A stretch of 64,000 bases of DNA from Frondihabitans sucicola (GTDB lineage: Bacteria > Actinomycetota > Actinomycetes > Actinomycetales > Microbacteriaceae): positions 1,860,001-1,924,000 of the forward strand of contig NZ_AP027732.1 in the NCBI RefSeq assembly GCF_030296615.1, given 5' to 3'. A program made the position numbers and the translations under genes. Of the stretch, positions 9,589 to 18,864 are shown piece after piece (positions within the stretch are counted from its first letter, which is position 1; each line of letters starts with the position of its first letter). Below the pieces are notes generated by a model. It ran no database searches and was not told the origin of the DNA. It was given only the letters and a program-made list of their open reading frames with translations.

Positions 9589-10215
9589 TCACCTAACCAG
9601 CCCCTCGCCCGCCGCGCCGCCGACACCCAGGCGAGCGGCGTCCGCGGGCGTGTCGACGTCGGCGCAGAGCTCCGTCGGAACCGGAACCTCGACGAGGTCG
9701 ACATCGGCGAGCAGGCGCCGCAGCGACAGCCCCGCGAGCGGCCCCTCGGCTTCCAGCGCGGCGAGCCGCTGCAGGAGCGCCTCGGTGCGGTAGACCGCGA
9801 GGAGCGGCTGCCGGTACCCGGCGTCGTCGACGGCGACGAACCCGTCGTGTTCGCGTCCCGAGCCCCGGGCGCCGGCGAGGAGGGCGCGCGCGGCCTCCGG
9901 CGCTCTCGGGAGGTCGCAGGCGAGCACGAGCGTGCTCGGCGACATCACCGGAAGGGCTTGCAGCCCGGCGGCGAGCGCTGCCACGGGGCCTGACCAGGGA
10001 GGATCCTCTCGAGTCAGGATGGCGCGAGCCGGAGGTGCGGTTCCGTCGCGGAGGCCGACGATCACCAGCGCTGTGGCCTCCTGGGCCGCCTCGATCGCCC
10101 GATCGAGGAGCGTCGCCCCGCGGCTGACCATCCGGGTCTTGTCGAGGCCGCCGAGGCGGGACGCGCGGCCGCCCGCGAGGAGGACGGCGGTGTACGCGAT
10201 GCTCACGAGGAACAT
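9589..10215 (-). CDS. mobA: MobA-like molybdenum cofactor guanylyltransferase, about 208 aa
   Basis: Nucleotidyltransferase that attaches GMP to the molybdenum cofactor. Motif 1 ([20 protein letters not shown]) contains the nucleotide-binding LAGG and catalytic Lys. [12 protein letters not shown] supplies the metal-binding Asp, followed by [11 protein letters not shown]. First gene of the leftward molybdenum operon. Start is ATG 10215 or GTG 10206; AGGA lies 9 bases upstream of the GTG, so the shorter start is possible. The 67-bp gap to divergent msrA must contain promoters for both. Confidence 0.85.
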   Translation of the reverse strand: MFLVSIAYTAVLLAGGRASRLGGLDKTRMVSRGATLLDRAIEAAQEATALVIVGLRDGTAPPARAILTREDPPWSGPVAALAAGLQALPVMSPSTLVLACDLPRAPEAARALLAGARGSGREHDGFVAVDDAGYRQPLLAVYRTEALLQRLAALEAEGPLAGLSLRRLLADVDLVEVPVPTELCADVDTPADAARLGVGGAAGEGLVR

Positions 10216-10282
10216 CCTGCCCCCGTCGGCTGTTGGATGGAGTGGTGCCACAGCCAGCGGCACGAAACCATGGAGGAACCAC

Positions 10283-10804
10283 ATGACATCGACCACCGAG
10301 ACCGCGATCCTCGCCGGCGGATGCTTCTGGGGCGCGCAGCAGCTGCTCCGCCGCCGCCCGGGAGTGATCAGCACGCGGGTCGGCTACTCGGGTGGCGAGG
10401 TCGCCAACGCGACCTATCGCAACCACGGTAACCACGCGGAGTCCGTCGAGATCGTCTTCGACCCGTCGCAGATCTCGTATCGCGACCTGCTGGAGTTCTT
10501 CTTCCAGATCCACGACCCGTCGACGAAGAACCGCCAGGGCAACGACGTCGGCGCGAGCTACCGTTCGGCCATCTTCTTCACGTCGGACGAGCAGAAGCGG
10601 GTGGCGCTCGACACCATCGCCGACGTCGACGCGTCCGGCCTCTGGCCGGGCAAGGTCGTCACCGAGGTGACGGCCGCCGGCCCGTTCTGGGAGGCGGAGG
10701 AGGAGCACCAGGATTACCTCGAGAAAGACCCGGCCGGGTACACCTGCCACTACGTGCGCCCGGGCTGGAAGCTCCCGCACCGCGAGGACGCCGTCACCGC
10801 GTAG
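10283..10804 (+). CDS. msrA: Peptide-methionine (S)-S-oxide reductase MsrA, 173 aa
   Basis: Repairs methionine-S-sulfoxide in proteins. Catalytic GGCFWGAQQ near the N-terminus, [13 protein letters not shown], the [15 protein letters not shown] segment, [11 protein letters not shown] and a C-terminal [10 protein letters not shown]. Starts at ATG 10283 with GGAGG 6 bases upstream. Monocistronic: divergent from the molybdenum operon and followed by a terminator hairpin. Confidence 0.95.
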   Translation: MTSTTETAILAGGCFWGAQQLLRRRPGVISTRVGYSGGEVANATYRNHGNHAESVEIVFDPSQISYRDLLEFFFQIHDPSTKNRQGNDVGASYRSAIFFTSDEQKRVALDTIADVDASGLWPGKVVTEVTAAGPFWEAEEEHQDYLEKDPAGYTCHYVRPGWKLPHREDAVTA

Positions 10805-10811
10805 GTCGACG

Positions 10812-10842
10812 AAGCCCCGTTCCGTTCGTCGGAGCGGGGCTT
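10812..10842 (+). terminator. Terminator hairpin after msrA
   Basis: AAGCCCCG (10812-10819) pairs with CGGGGCTT (10835-10842), extended inward by TCCG/CGGA, 7 bases after the msrA stop. TTCG follows. It may also end transcription of the convergent beta-lactamase gene. Confidence 0.7.
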
Positions 10843-10859
10843 TCGCGTGCTCGGGCCGA

Positions 10860-11801
10860 TCAGCCGAGCTGTGCGACGACGGCCCGCGTCGCGTCCGCCA
10901 GCAGTGCGTCGTCGGAGCTCGCCCCCGCGGCGCCGCGGTCGGACAGCAGCGCGAGCACGATCGGGGCTTTGCCGGGGCGCCGGACCAGCGCGATGTCGTT
11001 GCGTGTGCCGAAGCCGGCGTTGCCCGTCTTGTCGGCCACCGTCGATCCTGCGGGGACGCCCGCTCGGATGTACGGCCCACCCGTCGTGTTGCCCGCCATC
11101 CAGGTGTTCAGCAAGGCCCGGCGAGACGAGGTCAGGGTATCGCCGAGGAGGAACGAGCGGAGATCGCCGGCCAGCGCCCTCGGAGTGCTCGTGTCGCGCG
11201 GATCGCCCGGCGTCGCCTCGTTCACGTCGGGCTCGGGGCGGTCGACGTTCGTGACCTCGTCGCCGAGGCCGCGGAGGGCCTGCTGCAGCCCGGCCGGTCC
11301 GCCCAGCTGCTGCAGCATGAGGTTCGCGGCCGTGTTGTCGCTGTACTGGAGGGCCGCTGTGATGAGCGCCCGCAGAGTCATCCCGGTGGCGACGTGCGCG
11401 CCGGTGACCGGCGAGTAGTCCACGAGATCGGAGGCGGTGTACCGGACGGTCGCGTCGAGCTCGGCGTCGGTCCGCTTCTGAAGCAGGACCCCCGCGGCGA
11501 GGGCCTTGTAGGTGGAGGCGAAGGCGAACCGTTCGCCGGACCGGTAGGCGACCGTGCGCCCGGTGCCGGTGTCGACCGCGTCGACACCCAGCCGCGCACC
11601 GAACCGCTTCTCCAGGGCTGCGAAGGCGGCGGAGTCGGTGACGTCCGTCGCGGACGGCGAAGACGTCGGCGTCCGTGTCGATGGGGAGTCCGGTGTCGAG
11701 GGGGAGGTCGTGGTCGCCGGTGCGGGGCGGGCAGCGGTGCACCCCGTCACGGCCAGAAGGATGATCGCGAGTCCGGAGGCGAGTCGTGCGCGCTGGAGCA
11801 T
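10860..11801 (-). CDS. bla: Class A beta-lactamase, lipoprotein, 313 aa
   Basis: Serine beta-lactamase. Signal peptide with lipobox AVTGC (Cys at about residue 21), then a Thr/Ser/Pro-rich linker to about residue 55, so it should be anchored outside the membrane. Catalytic motifs: STYK (Ser-x-x-Lys), SDN, EPDVNEA (the Glu166 motif) and KTG, all in class A order. Starts at ATG 11801. It lies 41 bases downstream of the oxidoreductase on the same strand, so it may be carried on the transcript controlled by the MarR-type operator. Spectrum cannot be predicted here. Confidence 0.93.
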   Translation of the reverse strand: MLQRARLASGLAIILLAVTGCTAARPAPATTTSPSTPDSPSTRTPTSSPSATDVTDSAAFAALEKRFGARLGVDAVDTGTGRTVAYRSGERFAFASTYKALAAGVLLQKRTDAELDATVRYTASDLVDYSPVTGAHVATGMTLRALITAALQYSDNTAANLMLQQLGGPAGLQQALRGLGDEVTNVDRPEPDVNEATPGDPRDTSTPRALAGDLRSFLLGDTLTSSRRALLNTWMAGNTTGGPYIRAGVPAGSTVADKTGNAGFGTRNDIALVRRPGKAPIVLALLSDRGAAGASSDDALLADATRAVVAQLG

Positions 11802-11842
11802 CCGGCCATCCTGCCCCACTCGTCCGGGCTCTCGCCGAACGG

Positions 11843-12805
11843 CTAGGGGACGAGGACCACGCGCTCGGTGGCTCGCGCGGGTGCATCGGCCCAGGCCTCG
11901 GCGACTTCGGCCAGGGGACGAGCGACGGCGTCGACCGAGAAGGTGCCGCGGCCGATCTCGGCGACGAGGTCGGGGAGCTCTCGGAGGATGCCGGCCGCTG
12001 AGACCGAGCCCTGGCCGCTGCCCGAGAAGCAGACGTTCGCCTGCCGCAGGGCGGCCGACGGCAGAGCGATGTCGGGCCCGGCGACGGAGCCGATCTCGAC
12101 CCACGAGAGGAGCCTGCTGCGGTCCGTCCGCGCGAGCAGGAGAGGCATGATCGCCTTCTCGGTGACGGGCCCCCACAGGTAGTCGAGAACGACGTCGACG
12201 TCGGCGGCCTTCGCTGCGAGCTCCTGCGCAACCGTCTCGTCGTCACCGGCGAGGTCGACCGTGTCGGTCGCCCCCAGAGCGGTCAGGGCCGCCAGACGTT
12301 CCGCCCCGCGGCCCGCGGCCACGATCCTGCCCGCTCCGAGGAATCTCGCCGTCTGGATGGCGAGTCGGCCGGCCGAGCCGGTCGCCCCGAGGATCAGGAC
12401 GGCCTGACCGGGTGTGAAGGTCACTCGGCGCTTCAAGGCCACCCAGGAGGACATGGCCGGGTTCATCGCGGCGGCGAGAAGGACCGGGTCGATGCTGTTC
12501 GGGACGGGGATGCTCCGCCCGGGGTCGACGAGGGTCTTGTCGGCCATGGCGCCGAGCGCGGTGTCGGGCAGGACGAAGTAGAGAAGCGAGCCGTCGGCGC
12601 GGCGGCCGACGCCGTCGACGCCCGGGACGAGCGGGAGCTCGTCGGTCGCCGTGTAGTGCGTGCCGTCGGCCTGCGACCGGACCCGCGGATGGAGCCCGGA
12701 GGCGAGGACCTCGACGACCTCCTCGCCCGGGCCGGTCGCGACGGGATCGGGGAACTCGTCGTACCGGGGCGGCTCGGCGAACGTGTGGACGACTGCTGCG
12801 TGCAT
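11843..12805 (-). CDS. Quinone-oxidoreductase-like MDR family protein, 320 aa
   Basis: Medium-chain dehydrogenase/reductase without obvious zinc ligands. GroES-like N-terminal part ([19 protein letters not shown], then [12 protein letters not shown]), followed by a Rossmann domain with [20 protein letters not shown] and VLDYLWGP. Probably an NAD(P)H-dependent reductase of quinones or enones. Divergent from a MarR regulator with a paired operator between them, the usual set-up for substrate-inducible detoxification. Starts at ATG 12805 with a GGAG-like site. The beta-lactamase gene follows. Confidence 0.85.
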   Translation of the reverse strand: MHAAVVHTFAEPPRYDEFPDPVATGPGEEVVEVLASGLHPRVRSQADGTHYTATDELPLVPGVDGVGRRADGSLLYFVLPDTALGAMADKTLVDPGRSIPVPNSIDPVLLAAAMNPAMSSWVALKRRVTFTPGQAVLILGATGSAGRLAIQTARFLGAGRIVAAGRGAERLAALTALGATDTVDLAGDDETVAQELAAKAADVDVVLDYLWGPVTEKAIMPLLLARTDRSRLLSWVEIGSVAGPDIALPSAALRQANVCFSGSGQGSVSAAGILRELPDLVAEIGRGTFSVDAVARPLAEVAEAWADAPARATERVVLVP

Positions 12806-12850
12806 GGTGACTCCTCGACGGTGTCCGGCTTCGTGTCAGGCCGGTAAGTA

Positions 12851-12886
12851 GTTGGTGACACCAATCATATGCTTGGTGTCACCAAC
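12851..12886. promoter_or_regulatory. Double palindromic operator, probably for the MarR regulator
   Basis: Two copies of TTGGTGNCACCAA (12852-12864 and 12873-12885), each a near-perfect palindrome with centres 21 bp apart, about two helical turns. The whole block is also a perfect inverted repeat with 14-bp arms and an 8-bp spacer. It lies between the oxidoreductase start and the MarR start, so binding would block both promoters. Confidence 0.75.
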
Positions 12887-12908
12887 TATGTCAAGTACTC
12901 TTCTGGAC

Positions 12909-13312
12909 ATGCCCCTCTCGCTGACCGACGCGGCCGCGCAGTTCACCTTCGCCGTCCACGAAGAGCTGACCAGGGTCGCCGCGAGCCGGCAGCTGTCGGT
13001 GACCCAGCTGCGCGTGCTCGGGATCCTTCGGGATCGCACCCCGAGCATGGCCGAGATCGCCGATCGCCTCGGGCTCGACCGCTCGTCGGTCACGGGGCTG
13101 ATCGATCGCGCAGCGGCTCGCGGCCTCGTCGAGCGGGCGCCGTCCGACCACGATGCCCGAGTCGTCACCGTCCGGCTCACCGACGCCGGGCGCACGATCG
13201 GCGCCGTCCTCGAAGAAGACGTCGAGGGCAGGATCGCGCACCTGCTCCGGGGGTCTCCGCGCGCGATCGCGAGGCGCTCATCCGGATGGTTCCCCTCCTG
13301 CGCCGATCGTGA
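12909..13312 (+). pseudogene. MarR-family regulator, frameshifted near the 3' end
   Basis: Winged-helix MarR protein: QLSVTQLRVLGILRDRTPSM, then IADRLGLDRSSVTGLIDRAA (recognition helix), then RAPSDHDARVVTVRLTDAG (wing). At GGGGG 13249-13253 one missing G shifts the frame; adding it gives LLRGVSARDREALIRMVPLL, a typical MarR C-terminal helix, stopping at 13312 with 134 aa. ATG 12888 is an alternative start, only two bases after the operator. Likely represses itself and the divergent oxidoreductase (and perhaps the beta-lactamase) until a ligand binds. Confidence 0.85.
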
Positions 13313-13320
13313 CCTGGAGG

Positions 13321-14211
13321 TCAGGCCTCCGGGATCGAGTAGATCGCCTCGGGCGGGCGGACCGCGTCGGGATCGGGACCGCTGCGCACGCCGCGGTCGA
13401 GGGCGTCGATGGAGGCGAGTTCGTCGGACGACAGCACGAAGTCGAACACGTCGAAGTTCTCCGCGATCCTGTCCGGATTGACCGACTTCGGGATGGCGCT
13501 GCGTCCCTGTTGGAGGTGCCAGCGCAGCATCACCTGCGCGGCCGACTTGCCGTGGGTTTCGCCGATCCCGAGAAGGACCGGGTCGGTCAGGGGATTGCCG
13601 TTCCTGCCCTCCGCGAAGCCGGGGTAGAACGTGATCCCGCCGATGGGTGACCAGGCCTGCGTCACGATGCCGAGCGCCGTGTCGGCGGCTTCGTTGTCGT
13701 GCTGGGCGAAGTACGGGTGCAGCTCGATCTGGTTGACGGCGGGAACGACGCTGCGCTCCGCCATCAGGCGCCCGAGGTGAGGCTCGGTGAAGTTGCTGAC
13801 GCCGATGGAACGCACGCGCCCGTCGGCGAGCAGACTCTCCAGAGCCCGGTAGGCCTCGAGCGTCCTGTCGAACAGCCACGGCGCGGGCTGGTGCAGGATC
13901 AGCAGGTCGAGTGTCTCGACGCCGAGCTTCGCGGTGCTGAGATCGAACGCGTGCAGGGTCTCGTCGTACCCGTACTGGGCGATCCAGACCTTCGTCTCGA
14001 TGAAGATCTCGTCGCGGGCGACGCCCGACGCGCGGATGCCTTCGCCGACTTGACGTTCGTTTCGGTAGGCGGCGGCGGTGTCGATGTGGCGGTAGCCGGT
14101 GCGCAGCGCCGCCTCGACCGCTGCGGCGGTGTCTTCGGCGGAACTCTGGAAGACGCCGAGACCGAGGGCGGGCATCTGCACGCCGTTGTTGAGAGTGAGC
14201 AACTCGTTCAT
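13321..14211 (-). CDS. Aldo/keto reductase, 296 aa
   Basis: Second aldo/keto reductase of the window. LGLGVFQSSAEDTAAAVEAA, then YRHIDTAAAYRNERQVGEGI (catalytic Asp/Tyr), ETKVWI (Lys), LLILHQP (His), SIGVSNFTEPH, NQIELHPYF and AIPKSVNPDRIAENF for the cofactor phosphate. Starts at ATG 14211; the frame upstream carries no conserved sequence. It stands alone on the minus strand, with its 3' end facing the MarR gene 8 bases away. Substrate unknown. Confidence 0.9.
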   Translation of the reverse strand: MNELLTLNNGVQMPALGLGVFQSSAEDTAAAVEAALRTGYRHIDTAAAYRNERQVGEGIRASGVARDEIFIETKVWIAQYGYDETLHAFDLSTAKLGVETLDLLILHQPAPWLFDRTLEAYRALESLLADGRVRSIGVSNFTEPHLGRLMAERSVVPAVNQIELHPYFAQHDNEAADTALGIVTQAWSPIGGITFYPGFAEGRNGNPLTDPVLLGIGETHGKSAAQVMLRWHLQQGRSAIPKSVNPDRIAENFDVFDFVLSSDELASIDALDRGVRSGPDPDAVRPPEAIYSIPEA

Positions 14212-14299
14212 GTTCCCAGGCTGGCACCGGTTCGCCACGGGAGGGAGGCAGCGTCATTACCTGGACCAGCGGGCCCCCGCACCACTCGCCGCCGCGTCA

Positions 14300-14707
14300 T
14301 CAGCGCGGGGTGCCTGCGAATTTGGCGATCGCATCGGGGGTCACCGGTGTGAAGAGGTTGACGAGTGTGCCGTCGGGGTCGCGGAACAGCAGCGACCGGT
14401 TGCCCCACGGCATCGTCGTCGGCCGGGTGACGACCTCCGCGAGCGAGTCGCGGAGCCGCTCGAACTCGGCGTCGACGTCGTCGACCAGGAACTCGACGAT
14501 GACCGACGCATTGGCGGCTGGACGCGCCGACCCCGGCCCGAAGAGACCGACGGTCGCCGTGCTGCCGAGGGCGAGCGTGCCCTGCGGTGTGCGAATCTCG
14601 GCGAACTCCTCGTTGAGGAACACGGCAGGGGTCTGGGTGACGGTCGTGTAGAAGCCGGCGAGAGCGGCGACGTCGTCGGTGATGATGCGGAGCGAGACGA
14701 GGTTCAT
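14300..14707 (-). CDS. VOC (glyoxalase/bleomycin-resistance fold) protein, 135 aa
   Basis: Compact vicinal-oxygen-chelate domain: VSLRIITDDVAALAGFYTTV, AVFLNEEFAEIRTP, VIVEFLVDDVDAEFERLRDS and SLLFRDPDGTLVNLFTP. The conserved Glu at the end of the family is replaced by the LVNLF stretch, so metal binding is uncertain. Start ATG 14707. It lies 93 bases downstream of a WYL regulator on the same strand and may be co-transcribed with it. No substrate assigned. Confidence 0.8.
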   Translation of the reverse strand: MNLVSLRIITDDVAALAGFYTTVTQTPAVFLNEEFAEIRTPQGTLALGSTATVGLFGPGSARPAANASVIVEFLVDDVDAEFERLRDSLAEVVTRPTTMPWGNRSLLFRDPDGTLVNLFTPVTPDAIAKFAGTPR

Positions 14708-14799
14708 GAGAAGGTCCGTTTCTGCCGGGATCGTCCCGACTCGCTCCACTCTCCCGGGATCCTGCGACAGCCCCCTGTCGGTGTTCTCCGGCTTCCGCC

Positions 14800-15510
14800 C
14801 TAGTCGTCGAGGCTGAGCTGTCGGACCTCGCCGTAGGGGATGGCGAGATCCTCCGGGCGCAGGTCCCGTGGCGCGGGCACTTCGGCGGTCGCCACACTGG
14901 ACGTGATGCGGTCGGTGCGGAACGCCCGGACCCCGTCGCGGAGGCGACACCACCCGACGAGGTACCACCCGGTGGCCGAGCCGACGTAACCGAGCGGTTC
15001 GACGTCGCGCACCGTCGGCGCTCCCTCGCGGTCGGTGTAGCCGATCCGGAGCACGTACCCCGCGGAGAGCGCGTCGGCGATCCAGGAGGGGACGGCTCGG
15101 GGCTCGTCGTCGCTGCCGAGGAGGTGGATGCGGGAGGCGAGTCTGCGGGCCGCCTGCACGTCGTGATCCTGCATCACAGCCACGACCTTGCGGAGCGCGG
15201 CCTGCGCCGCCTGCTGGAAGGGCGTGCCGCTGAGCCCCTCCAGTGAGACGGCCATCGCGACGGCTTCCGACGGCGTGAGATTGACCGGCGGCAGCGAGTG
15301 CTGCCGATCGAGGCAGTACCCGCCGGATCGGCCCGGTTCGGCCCAGATCGCAGTACCCGCCTGCTGGAGGGCACCGATGTCGCGCTCGATGGTTCTGGCG
15401 CTCACCTCGAACCGCCGGGCGAGCCAGGACGCGCTGCGTGGCCGCGGGGCGACGGCGCGGAGCTCCTCGACCAGCGCGTACAGGCGATCGGTGCGGTTCA
15501 CGCCGACCAT
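14800..15510 (-). CDS. YafY-type HTH/WYL domain transcriptional regulator, 236 aa
   Basis: N-terminal HTH_11-like domain (RTDRLYALVEELRAVAP, then ARRFEVSARTIERDIGALQQ), followed by a WYL domain: IRIGY-like LRIGYTDREGAPTVRDVEPL, then the diagnostic GWYLVGWCRLRDGVRAFRTD. WYL domains sense nucleic-acid or small-molecule ligands. Divergent from the VOC gene at 15546 across 35 bp and upstream of the VOC gene at 14300, so both are candidate targets. Starts at ATG 15510. Confidence 0.88.
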   Translation of the reverse strand: MVGVNRTDRLYALVEELRAVAPRPRSASWLARRFEVSARTIERDIGALQQAGTAIWAEPGRSGGYCLDRQHSLPPVNLTPSEAVAMAVSLEGLSGTPFQQAAQAALRKVVAVMQDHDVQAARRLASRIHLLGSDDEPRAVPSWIADALSAGYVLRIGYTDREGAPTVRDVEPLGYVGSATGWYLVGWCRLRDGVRAFRTDRITSSVATAEVPAPRDLRPEDLAIPYGEVRQLSLDD

Positions 15511-15533
15511 TCTCCCGCGGAAGCCCCGCTGAC

Positions 15534-15539
15534 TAGAGT
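15534..15539 (+). promoter_or_regulatory. -10 element TAGAGT of a leaderless VOC-lepB transcript
   Basis: TAGAGT ends 6 bases before ATG 15546, the same geometry as other likely leaderless starts in the window (3144, 21243, 22745, 41467). No strong -35 hexamer is visible. Confidence 0.4.
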
Positions 15540-15545
15540 CGGGCC

Positions 15546-15947
15546 ATGAACGACGGACTTCGCGCGGTGGGCGTCTCGCTCGACTGCGCCGACCCGGCCC
15601 TGCTCGGAGACTTCTACCTCGGATTGCTCGGCGGCGAGGTGCGGTGGCGGTCCGACGGCAGCGTCGGAATCCAGGTCCCGGGTCTGCTGCTCGTCGCCCA
15701 GCGCGTCGACGACTACCGGCCGCCCGTGTGGCCGGGCGCGTCGATCGTGCACCTCGACCTGACAGCGGGGGAGGAGCTCGAGGGGCCCGAGCAGCGCGCG
15801 CTCGCCCTCGGGGCCGTGCGTGCCGCGACGCAACCCGACCCGCGGTGGCGAGTGCTCCTCGATCCTGCCGGTCACCCGTTCTGCATCACGACGCTCGCGC
15901 CCGCCCCGGAGCCCTTACGATCGGATCAGGAACAGGGGGTCACATGA
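15546..15947 (+). CDS. VOC/glyoxalase-like protein, 133 aa
   Basis: Glyoxalase-like domain: VGVSLDCADPALLGDFYLGL, VGIQVPGLLLVAQRV, SIVHLDLTAGEELEG and the C-terminal RVLLDPAGHPFCITTL, the last motif being shared with the VOC protein at 22258. Starts at ATG 15546, close to a -10 element. Its stop overlaps the lepB start as ATGA, so signal peptidase synthesis is translationally coupled to it. Function unknown. Confidence 0.82.
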   Translation: MNDGLRAVGVSLDCADPALLGDFYLGLLGGEVRWRSDGSVGIQVPGLLLVAQRVDDYRPPVWPGASIVHLDLTAGEELEGPEQRALALGAVRAATQPDPRWRVLLDPAGHPFCITTLAPAPEPLRSDQEQGVT

Positions 15948-16630
15948 CCGAACAGGGCGAGATCGCTGCCACGAACGCGGCCGGCGCTCCGCGCAAGGCC
16001 CAGCGGCCGTGGCGGTTCGTGCGCGACATCGTCATCATCCTGCTCGCGGCCCTGCTGATCTCGTTCCTGGTGAAGACGTTCGTGGCGCGGTCGTTCTACA
16101 TCCCGTCGGCGTCGATGACCAACACCCTCCAGATCAACGACAGGATCATCGTCAACGAGCTGGTGCCGAAGGTCGCGCCCGTCAAACGCGGCGACGTGAT
16201 CGTCTTCACCGACCCGGGCGGCTGGCTGCAGGGAGGCGAGCTGGCCGACGGCGACCACCTCGTGAAGCGCGTCATCGGCCTCCCGGGCGACAAGGTCGCC
16301 TGCTGCGACGCGAGCAGCCAGACCGAGGTGAACGGCGCGCCCCTCACGGAGCCGTACGTGCGAGCGCCCGAGAACGCCCTCGAGACGAAGAACGCCGACC
16401 AGTCGTTCTCGGTGACCGTTCCGGCCGGATCCGTGTGGGTGGAGGGCGACAACCGGGGCAACTCGTCCGACAGTCGTTTCCACCAGAGTCTCCCCGGCGG
16501 TGGCTTCGTCCCGATGTCCGACATCGACGGCAAGGCCTTCGTCATCACCTGGCCGATCTCGCGCTGGACCTGGCTCGGCGACTACCCCGACGTCTTCCGC
16601 GCCGCCGCCGCCGCCCCCTCGTCGCGCTGA
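15944..16630 (+). CDS. lepB: Signal peptidase I, 228 aa
   Basis: Membrane serine protease that removes signal peptides. Short cytoplasmic N-terminus, one transmembrane helix (FVRDIVIILLAALLISFLVK), then the catalytic Ser in FYIPSASM, the Lys in DHLVKRVIGLPGDK, and the box E motif VEGDNRGNSSDSR. A single N-terminal anchor is typical of Gram-positive LepB. ATG 15944 overlaps the preceding stop. The length and all active-site residues indicate an active enzyme. The gene may be one of several lepB paralogues, because it is not next to rplS or rnhB here. Confidence 0.93.
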   Translation: MTEQGEIAATNAAGAPRKAQRPWRFVRDIVIILLAALLISFLVKTFVARSFYIPSASMTNTLQINDRIIVNELVPKVAPVKRGDVIVFTDPGGWLQGGELADGDHLVKRVIGLPGDKVACCDASSQTEVNGAPLTEPYVRAPENALETKNADQSFSVTVPAGSVWVEGDNRGNSSDSRFHQSLPGGGFVPMSDIDGKAFVITWPISRWTWLGDYPDVFRAAAAAPSSR

Positions 16631-16695
16631 GCCGGCACCCGTCGCGGGCGGTGCACGGCGTGCGCGCTGCCCGACTGACCCCTGCGCTCCGAGAG

Positions 16696-16709
16696 TGTCA
16701 CATATGACA
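16696..16709. promoter_or_regulatory. Possible operator TGTCA-N4-TGACA before the bacteriocin-type exporter genes
   Basis: TGTCA (16696-16700) and TGACA (16705-16709) form a small inverted repeat in an AT-richer stretch between lepB and the membrane-protein gene. A TTGTCC -35-like hexamer follows at 16714, but no convincing -10 is seen. Regulator unknown. Confidence 0.3.
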
Positions 16710-16740
16710 TGAGTTGTCCGATAGGAAAAATTCTGCGAAA

Positions 16741-16800
16741 GTGACTGTGTCCGAGGGCTCCACAGCGGCTGCTGATCGTCTGCCGTGGGGGTGCTTCTGA
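16741..16800 (+). other. Possible 19-codon leader ORF
   Basis: GTG 16741 to TGA 16798-16800 encodes a 19-residue peptide ending LPWGCF. Its last codons lie inside the left arm of a strong hairpin (16783-16817), as in translation-coupled attenuators. No good ribosome site is visible, so it may not be translated. Confidence 0.25.
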
Positions 16801-16817
16801 GGGGAGCGCCCCCACGG
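16783..16817 (+). terminator. Strong hairpin upstream of the bacteriocin-type membrane protein gene
   Basis: CCGTGGGGGTGCT (16783-16795) pairs with 16805-16817 (13 bp, one G-T pair) around a 9-base loop. It lies 20 bases before GTG 16838. It could be a terminator for lepB, an attenuator, or a structure hiding the ribosome site. No T tract follows. Confidence 0.45.
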
Positions 16818-16837
16818 ATCCGAAGGGGAATCGGCCC

Positions 16838-18864
16838 GTGCCGTTCAGATCCGTCCGAATCGCCTTTGTCGTTCCGCCCCTGCTCGCGTTCCTTCTCGGA
16901 TTCCTCGGGCTCACGCAGGTCGCGGACGACGGGATCATCGGGGTCTCCTCGGTCGCCACCGCAACCGGCGAATCCGGATCAGCAACGAACGAGCGGATAG
17001 CCGAGGTGTTGGAGTCCGTGGCTGTCGAGAACGGCGCGACGATTCTCCGCGTCGTGGCGGATCGCGCAGCGCCGACCTCTCGGCGCGTCGCCCTCGTGAC
17101 GAACGCTCCGTCGAGCAGCGGAGCCGAGTGGCTCCAGGGCGGGTACCCGGAGTTCTCGCGGGCGATGACAACTCGCGTCAGACCGATGGCGGACCTCATT
17201 CGCTACGACACCGCCGGGTCCTATCAGGTGATCGGCGATGCTGCCTCGCGACGGGCGGTGTCCGTCGCCCTCGCAGCGGTCGGATTCTCCGTGACGACAG
17301 AATCCGTTCCGTTGGCTGAGAGGTTCGGGATCACGGGTGGGCTCAGCGGGACCGGCGCGCTGATCGGCGCGCTCACGCTCGGGTGCGTGACGCTCTGTCT
17401 CGTCGGCACCGTTGGCGCACCCCGACGGTCGGCGATCCGTCGTATGAGCGGACGCAGCACAGGTGCCGTCGTGCTGGCCGAACTCGCGGAGCTCCGCTTC
17501 TCTGCGATCGCCGCCGCGATGGCGACGCCGGTGGCAGCCGTGTCACTGTGGTTCTACAACGGGCTTGCGTCGGTGTCGCACCTGGCGGCAGCCGTCGTCG
17601 TGTTCGCCGTCCTCCTCCTGTTACCGGTCGTCGTCGCACAGACGGTCGGGACACTCATCGCCTGCCGGCTTCCGCTCGCAGCGGCCATCCGAGGAGCCCG
17701 TCCACCCGGCGCACTCGTCCTCGCTGCGGAGTTCGCCCGAGTACCGGCGGTTCTGCTCCTCGTCGCCGCGAGTTTCGACCTGGTCGGGAGCGTCGCCGTC
17801 GCTCGTTCCGGAGACGCTGAGCGAGACCTCCGGGCGGCGGGCGACGCCGTCCACCTGTGGATCACTCCGGACGCCGGTTCAGATGCTCAGACGCACGAGT
17901 ATTGGGATCGGATCGGAGCTTTCGCTGGTCGGTCCCTAGACCGCGGCGACGCCTTCCTGGCTGCGAGCGCGGAGGTCGGCTCAGGAGGGAGCGCCGGCAC
18001 GCTCCCGGCGTTGATCGTCGACGCCGGGTACCTGCGGCAGCAGGATCTCCGCGCGGCCGACGGTGAGCGCATCGCGGGGAGGGCGACCGGATCAGTGTCT
18101 GGATTCCGCGAGGTGTCGACGTGCAGCGCGACCGGCTCGTGCGTTCGCTCACCCGGTGGGAGCTCCGCGGCGCGTCGAAGCTGCAGCGCCGCGAGATCGG
18201 CGGAGGGCGTCTTCGAGACGAAGACGTCTACGTGTACCCGGGCGATTCCGGCGTGGAATCGAGTCTCTCCGACGCGATCGTCGTCGTCGTGCCGAACCCC
18301 TCGGCGGTTTTCTCTGCCGACCAGCTGGGTTCGTGGCTGTCGACCGGCGACGTCGTCTTCACCTCGGCTCGGGTGGCGGACCGTGCCATCGCCACCTCTG
18401 ATGTCCACGATCAATTCAGTGCCGTCGTGGCCGTCGGACAGGATGCGGCCGAGCGTGCGCGGCACGCCGGCACGGCCGTGCGAGTGACCATCGCGGCACT
18501 CGTGGCGGCCGTGGTCGTGGTGGTGCTTCTGAGCCTGCTCGCGACGACCGCGCATCGCCGACGTCACGGGCGGGCTCTCTTCGCCCGCACGGCCGCGGGG
18601 CACTCGTTCGCGCGGGTCAATGTCGGCGTGCTCGTCGCCGAAGCGGCCGTCCTCGCTGTCGGGGCCGTCTCGACGGTAAACGCCTGGTGGGATCGACACC
18701 CCGACGGGACCGGCAGGACCTCGGTCCTCGATCCGATCGCGCGAAGCGCTGCGACGGGCGGGCTCGAGGCAGGGGGTGCTGTGATCGTGCTCGCGGCGGT
18801 GGGCACGGCCGTGATCGCGTGGACAAGTCTTCGCACCGAGAGAACGAGAGGAAACGAGGCATGA
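16838..18864 (+). pseudogene. Bacteriocin-associated 7-TM membrane protein (lactococcin-972 group type), frameshifted
   Basis: With one extra G at GGGG 18076-18079 the frame is continuous and gives 675 aa. An N-terminal hydrophobic segment (VVPPLLAFLLGFLGL) is followed by an outside domain, a block of four hydrophobic segments (about residues 170-310), a second outside domain, then three C-terminal segments (IAALVAAVVVVVLLSLLA and others). Size, layout and an adjacent small ABC ATPase match the integral membrane family that accompanies lactococcin-972-type bacteriocins. No bacteriocin gene is present nearby. GTG 16838 is the start; the ATPase overlaps by ATGA. Confidence 0.7.

Noticed and set aside
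16631..16837. Lactococcin-972-type precursor gene
   Set aside because: Looked for a secreted peptide of about 100 residues; only a 19-codon ORF without a signal peptide fits.
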